DNA of 64,000 bases, from the NCBI GenBank assembly GCA_025506515.1, contig CM046452.1, positions 73,443,115 through 73,507,114 on the forward strand, given 5' to 3'. This DNA is from Flaveria trinervia. Lineage: Eukaryota > Streptophyta > Magnoliopsida > Asterales > Asteraceae. The translations under genes and the position numbers were made by a program. Of this stretch, positions 56,340-64,000 are shown one piece after another (the first letter of the stretch is position 1; every line of letters begins with the position of its first letter). The notes under the pieces are model-generated. The model ran no database searches, was not told where the DNA came from, and was given only the letters and a program-made list of their open reading frames with translations.

Positions 56340-59300
56340 CAACTTAAAAGGATTTCGTCCCAAAATTAAAAAAAAATGATCTAAGCGAACAAATGCGGGT
56401 ATCATATGATCCTCACGCTCCCAAGTGAACTCAGCTCCACACTTATTCTCCCAACGAACCTTAACGATTGGAGTAGTTGTGGTTCTCGTTTTCTTCATAA
56501 TGCGGTCCATAATCTCAACAGGTTTCTCAATAAAGTGCAATGACTTGTCAACCTGGATGTCTTCCAATGGAACATACAGACTCTCGTCGGCCAAAAAATT
56601 TCTCAAATTTGAGACATGGAATACAGGATGAACTCCACTAAGGTTGGAAGGTAGTTCCAGCTTATAAGCCACTTTCCCAATCCTTTTCAAGATTTTGAAA
56701 GGTCCTACAAATCTTGGAGCTAGTTTACCCTTCTTTCCAAAGCGAACAACACATTTTCACGGTGACACCTTAAGAAGAACCATGTCGCCAACTTGGAACT
56801 CCAATGGCTTACGACGCTTATCGGCGTAACTCTTTGTCGACTTCTTGTCACTTCAAGGTTCTTGCGGATTGTGGAGACTTTATCGGTCGTTTCTTGTACA
56901 AGTTCAGGACCAGTGATGAAATTTTCACCAACGTCAGTCCAGCAGATCGGTGATCGGCATTTACGACCATACAAAGCCTCGAATGGTGCCATCTTGATAC
57001 TTGAGTGATAACTATTATTATACGAAAATTCCGCGAGCGGTAAATGCGTATCCCAATCACCACCAAAATCAAGGACACAAAGACGCAACAGATCCTCGAG
57101 GGTTTGGATTGTTCGTCGATTTGACCATCGGTTTGAGGATGGTAAGCCGTACTTAAATCCAATTGAGTACCCAAGAGTTCTTGCATCGAAGACCAAAAGT
57201 GTGAAGTGAAACGAGCATCTCGATCGGAAATAATGTGTAAAGGCACGCCATGACGACTCATAATTTCGTCAATGTAGATTCAAGCCAACCTTGAAACCCT
57301 GTATGTATCTCGTATGGGTATGAAATGTGCTGTCTTGGTCAAACGATCAACGATGACCCATATACTATCATGACCACGAGGTGTACGAGGTAACTTGGTT
57401 ATGAATCCATGGATATATGTTCCCATTTCCACATAGGGATTTCAGGTTGTTCAAGTAAACCACTTGGTCGTTGATGCTCGGCCTTGACTCTTGCACACGT
57501 GAGACACTTGGAAACATAAGACGCGATATCCTTCTTTATTCCAGGCCACCAATATTGACCACGCAAGTCCATGTACATCTTATCGGAGCCAGGATGAATG
57601 GAATGTCAGGTTTGATGAGCTTCTTTCATAATAAAGTGCCGAAGGTTATCACGATTCGGAATCCAAAGTCGATTCAAAAAGTAACACATGCCATTCGGTT
57701 TTGTCTCCAGTTGTGACCGAATGTTACGCATCAAATCTTCATCTTTCCCTTCGTCGGTTAGTGCAGCTTGTTGAGCCTCGCGAATGCATAACTCAAGGTC
57801 ACTATCGATCCTTATGTTTTAAAGCATGATAGTAGCCTCGTTGACATCCACATGAATCTCGGTATCAAATTCTCCTAGTGATCAAACCATTGCCTTCGAT
57901 CTCGAATTTCTTGGAGCGAGACAGTCTTGTTATGGATCTTGCGAGCGCGTCGGCTACAACATTCGCCTTTCCAGGGTGATAGCAAATGTCGCAGTCGTAG
58001 TCGCTAATCAACTCAATCCAACGTCTTTGTCTCATGTTGAGATCCTTTTGGTTGAACACATGTTGGAGACTCTTATGGTCGGTGTAGACTATGCATTGCG
58101 TCCCGTATAGATAGTGTCGCCAAATCTTCAATGCAAAAACCACAACACCAAGTTCAAGATCGTGAGTCGTGTAGTTCACTTCATGAACCTTCAATTACCT
58201 CGACGCGTATGCTATAACTTTGCCTCGTTGCATGAGGACACATACAAGACCTTGATTAGAAGCATCACAATACACGGTAAAGTCATCTTTTCCATCGAGA
58301 AGTGTGAGAATAGGAGCGTTACATAACTTGCGTTTTAATGTCTCGAAAGCCTCTTCTTGCTCGGGTCCCCATTCAAAGAGTCGATTCTTTTGGGTTAGCA
58401 TTGTTAATGGTTTAGCAATCTTTGAGAAATTCGCTATGAACCTACAGTAATATCTCGCTAAACCCAGAAAGAACGAACCTCGGTTGGGGTTGTTAGAACA
58501 CACCAATTCTTCACGGCTTCAATTTTAGCAGGATCAACGTGAATTCCTTGACTATTCACCACATGCCCTAAGAATTGAACCTCCTCCAACCAAAATTCAC
58601 ACTTGGAAAACTTGGCGTATAATTGCTCCTTCTTCAAAATCCAAGAACTTGTCGAAAGTGCGTCTCGTGATTGATTTTCGTCTTGGAATAAATAAGAATG
58701 TCATCAATGAACATGTTCACGAACTTATCCAAATACAGTTTACATACTCGATTCATGAGATCCATGAACACGGCAGGTGCATTGGTCAAGCCAAAAGGCA
58801 TGACCATGAACTCGTAGTGTCCATATCGAGTACAAAAAGCGGTCTTTGGAATGTCATCATCATGTACACGTAGTTGATGATACCCAGAACGTAGATCGAT
58901 CTTTGAGAATTGAGTTGCTCCTTGAAGTTGATCGAAGAGATCATTGATTCGAGGAAGAGGGTATCGGTTTTTAATAGTAAGCTTGTTGAGTTCTCGATAA
59001 TCGATGCACATACAAAATGAACCATCCTTCTTCTTCACAAACAGTACAGGTGCACCCCACGGTGATGAACTAGGGCGAATAAAACCCTTATCGGTCAACT
59101 CTTGCAATTGACTAGCTAGTTCTTGCATTTCAGACGGTGCAAGACGATAAGGTGATTTAGCCACAGGGTTCGCACTAGGGATTAAGTCAATCTTGAACTC
59201 AACCTCTCGCATGGGAGGTAACCCTTTAAGATCCTCGGGAAAAACCTCAGGAAAGTCCCACACAACAGGAATGTCTTTCAACTTCTTACCCTTGGCTTTC

Positions 59301-59413
59301 ATATTAACTACATATGCCATGAAAGCCATGTAGTTTTTACTTAAGCATTTGCGGGCCTTGATGCAAGACATGAGTTTGAGTCTTTGTGATGATTTCTCCC
59401 CAAAGACCTTCAA
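56340..59413 (-). pseudogene. Gypsy pol: RT, RNase H, integrase, chromodomain; broken
   Basis: RT (59413-58634) has YRLAPSEMQELASQLQEL, GAPVLFVKKKDGSF, FSKIDLRSGYHQL and FIDDILIYS. RNase H (58506-57865) has YCDASNQGLVCVLMQRGKV, YTDHKSLQHVFNQKDLN and NVVADALAR. The integrase zinc part and core are split over several frames (about 57600-56850; ISDRDARFTSHFW, SFRIIIVITQ-type breakage). The C-terminal part (56690-56328) has HPVFHVSNLRNFL and a chromodomain-like VRWENKCGAEFTWERED. Frame changes lie near 58634, 58506, 58195, 57865, 57196 and 56720. Confidence 0.92.
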
Positions 59414-59485
59414 AGTATCACCAGTCGATAAAGAAATTCAGATACGCTTCTCGAAACATAGAATTTCCGCATGATGCTTGGCTAA

Positions 59486-59791
59486 TCAATCCATACCAAT
59501 GATAACATCAAAGCTTCCCAATTGCATAGGAATAAGGTCGACGAAGAACTCGTGTTCGTTAAGGCTTAAGGTGCAATCGCGTATTACGACATCAACGACA
59601 ATAGATTTTCCATTAGCGACTTCTACCGTGAAAGATCTTTCCAGGTTAACACGTGGTTTAGAAAGTAAAGGCTCGAATTCCAAGGACACGAAACTCCTAT
59701 CCGCACCCGAATCAAACAATACTGATGCATAATGATTATTTACAAGATATATACCTGTTTGGTAATAACCCATTATTGGTATGATGCACAC
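59486..59791 (-). pseudogene. Gypsy protease domain
   Basis: The retropepsin-like active site VLFDSGADRSFVSLEF (about 59675-59725) is followed by a beta-rich core ending IPMQLGSFDVIIGMD, the conserved second motif of Gypsy proteases. It belongs to the same polyprotein as the flanking gag and RT. The frame breaks near 59480 and 59795. Confidence 0.9.
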
Positions 59792-59821
59792 AGATAGGAA
59801 TTTTTATAAGACAAGAAATGA

Positions 59822-60780
59822 TTATAAGAATTTCAATGACGTACCGTTCACCACATCGTTGTTGGCTTGGGCTTGATTGGCGTTGATGTTGAAAGCCCTT
59901 CCACGAGCCGGTGGCACAGTTCCTGCATTGCGAGGACATTGCGGACGAATATGGCCAGGCTCGCCACAGTTATAGCAGGTTCGGTTGGTAAGCATGGCAG
60001 TGTTGTTTGGCGCACGAAGACATGTAGCCACCAAATGACCATACTTCCCACACAACGAGCAGACTCGGCAGGGGATGTTACTCGCATGGTGGTACTTGTA
60101 TGTGTTACACATGGGGTATGGACCAGCATAAGCTCTAGCCATAGTGGCTTGATTTGCAACCACCATTTGTTTTTTAGGAGCATTGGGTGCGGTCACAGCG
60201 TAGTTGCGCGTCGAGGTGAACTTACGCTTTTTATTTTGAGAAGATGACTGGCCTTTACCTCCTTTGTTGCCTCGGGTGTCACCTTCGTAGTAGACTTGGA
60301 ACCCTTTGCCGACACCGTGCCAGCTCTTATATGATTCTCGGTGAGCTGTGCAGTGATAGTAATCGCCTCCTCCAAAATTGTGGGCCTACTACCCATCACG
60401 ACATCTTGAATTTGAGGTGGCACCCCCTTGATAAATTTTTCAATATTACGGGGCACGGTGTCCACCATGTGTGGTAGGAGCATACTCAACTCATGATGCC
60501 GGGTGGAATAAGCCAAGTGGTTCCCACCATCTTGTTTGAGGTTCCAAAACTCCTCCTCTAGCTTTTGCAACTCGCTCCTTGGGCAGAACTTTTAGATCAT
60601 GATATCCTTGAATTCTTCCCAGGGCAACGCCATTGCAACCTCAGTTCCACGGTTTCTCTTTTCACTATTCCACCATGTTAGTGCTCGTTGTTGAAGAACA
60701 CTTGTGGCATAGCGAACCTTGAACTCGTCGGGGCACTCGCTAACAATGAAGGTGTTCTCCATACTTTCAAACCACTCCCC
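59822..60780 (-). pseudogene. Gypsy gag, N-terminally truncated
   Basis: From the junction at 60777: GEWFESMENTFIVSECPDE, then RALTWWNSEKRNRG, a stop near 60592, and EEFWNLKQDGGNHLAYSTRH. This is the retrotransposon gag core. Two zinc knuckles follow, CSLCGKYGHLVATC (about 60020-60065) and CYNCGEPGHIRPQC (about 59935-59980). The N-terminus is lost at the LTR junction, so the protein has no start. Frame changes lie near 60195 and 59840. Confidence 0.9.
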
Positions 60781-61227
60781 TTTTTCATATTTTCACACTT
60801 TGGGGTGATACATGTTACTTTATAACCATTGCACTTGTAAACATTTGATTCTTGTAAACTTATGGCAATTTACTTGTGTGTTGTGGTTAGTTGAACTTTG
60901 TAGCTACCATGTAATGTCGAATATATGTACAATCATTAACTATTGCTAGCCTGGAGACGTCATAGATCTATGGGCCTGACAAGCATGCTTAGTTAATCCA
61001 AGTACACTTAGCTAATCGTATATACTTGTAAACGTTTGAGACTTGTAAAACTTTTTCAAAGTTTGATTGTGTATTATGTCTTACATCCCTAGTTATTTTG
61101 CTCTCTAACTTATAACATGAATTGCCATCTTTTTATATATCTATGTATTTCAAACTATAGAAATCTCACCGATATTATTGTTGACATTTTTATTTTTAAC
61201 ATGTTTCAGGAAATACTCAAGCTTGAT
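60777..61227 (+). repeat. Inverted segment of the 5' LTR
   Basis: This 451 bp is the reverse complement of 53924-54371 in the intact LTR, with few mismatches. It is joined on the right, at CTTGAT, to normally oriented LTR sequence (61222-63161, matching 54386-56332), and on the left directly to gag at CTCCCC. Confidence 0.9.
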
Positions 61228-63161
61228 CAATAAATATAAAGTTGACGATTATTAAGAAATATAATAAGTAACGATCCAAGTAATGCTTCACAGTGCACCT
61301 AAAATATATAATTATAAGGTTTAAGTTTATAACTAATCTTAACGAATTAACGAGAATTAGGGTTTTGGATGAAACGTGGTAATTAGATATTTTTATTAAT
61401 TACATTAAGTGATAAAAGAAAAGAAACATACAAAGTAAGCATTTTAGTATAAAATTTCAAGGTTCGGTAGCCTTTATAACATTTGAAATAACCCTCATTT
61501 TACCCAATGATATATGCTCATTATTTAAATAAATAAGGATTTAGTGAATTACAACAATATTTAAAGTCTAATTTATTGGAAAAATAATTTAAATATATCA
61601 TTTTGAATAAATAAATGATTTTGTAAGTTTAAACAATATGTCAAGTCTATCTAAAAGTATATTATTTGAATTCCATAGGATTAAACCAAGAATAACCTTT
61701 GTCTTTAAAGAATTATTCTATTAAAAATTAGTTAATTATTTACATTTTAAAAATAAATAAATAATCAAATAAACAGAATAGTAATTAAATAATTTTAGAA
61801 ATTTATTCGGTGGCCACAAAATTTATTAGAGTTTATAACATATTTTTTATATTTTTTAATAATTTTTCCAAACCAAGATTTTAGGCTAAAAGCCTTAAAA
61901 AAATACATGAGGGTCCCTAGGTTCGAACCCGGGACCTCATGTTTAAAGCACAACACCTTAACCATTGAACCAAAGGCCTCAGCCGCAAGATAAGTTGGTT
62001 TCAAAAGTTTAAAAACATAAACAAAGGAAATCCCCAAATTTCCCCAAGAACTCTAATTTCAAATTGATCCAAATCAGTCAACAATTCGCGTATGTTAATT
62101 GATTTAACATTAGGGCTTTTAATCCCCATGCGAAATAAAATGTGTGAGTGGGTTCATCTTACCTGATTATGAACAAACTGAAGCGATCACGCTCGATTTA
62201 GTCTCGGTCCACTTCGCGAAGAACAAATGTTTAGAATCGATGATCACGTGAAGTTTCCAAGAAATTGTGATTACAAAGAGTTGAAAAGGGATCAAATGAA
62301 CAATACCCCTCTGTTAAATAGTTCTAATTGGATGTAACCAAATCTTAAACGGTTGTGATTTGAATACGATTGTAAATGGTTAAATTCAAGGTTTAATTCA
62401 TCGTTTCAACTGGAATTGGAATCATTGGTAAATTAAGAACGTTGAGCCGAACGTTTGAACTCGTTTAATTGGATTATTAATAAATGTTAATGGTTGAACG
62501 GTTCGAACTTAATCACGGTTACAGTTTCGATTGATTCCTTAGTGAAACAGACGTTTTGGTTGGTTTATTGATGGTTACAGGTTCGATCCATGGCTACGCT
62601 CGAGAGGAAACGATTTAATTTGATTAAAACGCTTTTATTTTGACCGTTTAGCCCTCGTCGGAGATGGCCGGCGATATGGCCGGAAAAACGAGGTTGAAGA
62701 TAGGCGGGAGGGTTGGGTTTGTAAATTAAAAATTTACACTTTGGCCCCTCAAACTTTGAATTGTTATTATTTTATGCAAATATATTCTTTTAAAGTTTAT
62801 AAATTGACAAACAAAACCCCTAAACTTAATTAACTTTAAGTTTTAAACATTTTTCTTTATTTTAAGTTTAATAACTTTCATAAATTATTATTATATTATT
62901 TCTATTATTATTATTATTATTTAAGTATTGTTATTAATGTATAACTTACTTGCCTTTTATTGTTAATATTATTATTGCTAAAATCATTATTATTATTGTT
63001 ACTTATTTATTAACATCATCAACTTTCAAATTAAGAAAAATTAAAGACAAATTAAAAACAATAAGCATAAGTAGCCCAAAAGTTTAATAAATGCCATCAA
63101 TAATTCTTACAAGAATTAACGACGTTAACTTTTAATTTAACCAAAAATTCAAGATGTTACA
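61222..63161 (-). repeat. Tekay-type 5' LTR, retained part
   Basis: 1,940 bp matching 54386-56332, with scattered substitutions and small indels. It includes the tRNA-like stretch (61900-61982) and the (TTA)n tract (62887-62940, shorter than in the other LTR). Confidence 0.92.
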
Positions 63162-63166
63162 TATAA

Positions 63167-63460
63167 AATTGGTTATACACATGTTAATTACCGAATTTAC
63201 ACATGTGTAAATCTATTATTACACATATGTAAAATGATTTTCGTAAAAAAACAAGAATTTTTTTATCTTTTATACTTTTTTATTTTTTTATGAAAGAGGG
63301 AAACGAATAAACATTTTTTGGTTTTATTTTTTTAATGTTATTTTTCAATTTATAATTTTTTTAATATGTTTTTGTTAATTATAATTTTGTCATTAAAAAC
63401 TAATGGCTGAGATTAATTCATAGAGTTCTCACAAAAAATAAGTTCTCATTTGATCATTTC
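63167..63460. other. Intergenic, and head of a dispersed repeat
   Basis: AT-rich with ACACATGTGTAA-type palindromes (about 63210-63225) that also occur across the Gypsy insertion. From about 63405 to 63462 the minus strand reads as the head of the same repeat family seen at 1-655 (GGGAAATGATCAAATGAGAACTT). Confidence 0.5.
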
Positions 63461-63462
63461 CC

Positions 63463-63557
63463 TATATATATATGTATATATATATATGTGTGTATATATA
63501 TATGTACATATATATACACACACATATATATACATATATATACATATATATATATAG
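63463..63557. repeat. (AT)n-rich microsatellite between two facing repeat heads
   Basis: TATATATA with GTGTGT and ACACAC inserts, itself nearly palindromic. Heads of one repeat family face outward from both sides. Confidence 0.9.
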
Positions 63558-64000
63558 GGGAGGGTTCCAATGAAAACCATATTATAATTGAAAACCAAGA
63601 AAACCACATATTCACCATTGATCTTTTTGATCTATGGTTGAGATTAATTAATGACATTTTAGTAATTAAATAAAAGATTATTAGGGTTTAAATATGAATT
63701 AAGGGCAAATCAGGAACAACACAAAATCATTAACTTGGTAACTATCAAGTATAATTAACAAAATTCCTAAATTTACTCTCATCCTCCATTTTTCTTTCAC
63801 ACCTCTCTTATATTTAATTGAAAATTAAATAATCAAATGCATTATTTTCTTTACTTTGGATTGAAAATCTAGATCATCATATTTTTTATAAAATAAATAA
63901 ACTAAAAAAACGACTACTTATGCAATCGTAACATCGTATTACGTATGCGTAACAATGTGTGTTATGTATGTGTAACATTGTGTGTTACGTATATGTAACA
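63558..64000 (+). repeat. Interspersed repeat, terminal part (copy 2)
   Basis: It begins GGGGAGGGTTCCAATGAAAACC, runs through AT-rich non-coding sequence and reaches GTAACA/TACGTA units (63915-64000) at the window edge. It is the counterpart, in opposite orientation, of 1-655. Confidence 0.6.

Larger units (their letters stand above)
53691..63161 (-). mobile_element. Tekay-type Gypsy chromovirus with rearranged 5' LTR
   Basis: Full 3' LTR at 53691-56332 (TGTCACACC...GATGTTACA), coding on the minus strand at 56340-60780, and a rearranged 5' LTR at 60777-63161. TATAA lies at both outer ends (53686-53690 and 63162-63166). Order of coding: gag with two CCHC knuckles, protease, RT, RNase H, integrase, chromodomain-like tail. 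This is Ty3/Gypsy order and the tail indicates a chromovirus. The primer site, leader, start of gag and the inner end of the 5' LTR are missing. Confidence 0.93.

Noticed and set aside
63454..63673. Tyr/Ile-rich open frames on both strands
   Set aside because: Translation of the AT-rich microsatellite.

Overview
This is a nuclear genomic window from a flowering plant, most likely a eudicot and plausibly Asteraceae. The evidence is AT-rich sequence, GT-AG introns, CACTA, Copia and chromovirus Gypsy elements of plant type, a plant SRPK gene, and a piece of plastid DNA. The Asteraceae call rests mainly on my recollection that the extra 3' open frame of the large Copia element resembles hypothetical proteins common in that family. 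It was not searched.

Only one apparently intact host gene is present: an SR-protein kinase (SRPK family) on the minus strand in four exons between 46229 and 50586. A second host gene, an AVT1-type amino acid transporter on the minus strand, is a wreck. Its central part lies at about 24090-25190, with one stretch duplicated in tandem. Its C-terminal part lies at about 1497-2010. The two are pushed apart by a 21.45 kb transposon insertion, and a further copy of one exon sits at about 29895-30370.

Layout from left to right. 1-1490: the end of a repeat family that recurs inverted at the right edge, plus an (AT)n tract. 1497-2010: AVT1-like 3' fragment. 2149-23599: a CACTA (En/Spm) transposon with TIRs, subterminal TTGCA arrays, a broken TNP2 transposase and a broken TNPA-like (Transposase_24) gene. 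Inside it, at 7859-20264, is a 12.4 kb Sirevirus-like Copia element with TSD AAATA, tRNA-iMet primer site, gag-pol and a long extra 3' frame. 23600-25300: AVT1-like central fragments. 25310-27898: a 2.6 kb solo LTR (TSD CTAAT). 27900-31700: SINE-like and Helitron-like pieces, a MITE and the AVT1 exon copy. 31705-38346: a truncated Tekay-type Gypsy (TSD ATTTG). 38686-45514: a complete but mutated Copia (TSD TGTTA). 46229-50586: the SRPK gene, with a 436 bp solo LTR in its first intron. 50932-51661: a roughly 730 bp inverted repeat upstream of that gene. 52440-53480: a nuclear plastid insertion with ndhC and ndhK. 53691-63161: a second Tekay-type Gypsy (TSD TATAA) whose upstream LTR is partly inverted. 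63162-64000: AT-rich repeats.

The order of events can be read directly: the transporter gene was hit by CACTA, and CACTA was then hit by the Sirevirus. Five target-site duplications were found by eye next to LTR ends, and these fix the element boundaries well. Every transposon coding region examined carries stops or frameshifts. I saw no CRISPR array, operon or bacterial-type system. The best candidates for something new are the extra Sirevirus frame with its dispersed TTCGGAAG motif, the long hairpin upstream of SRPK, and the LTR segment that appears to have flipped between short inverted repeats.
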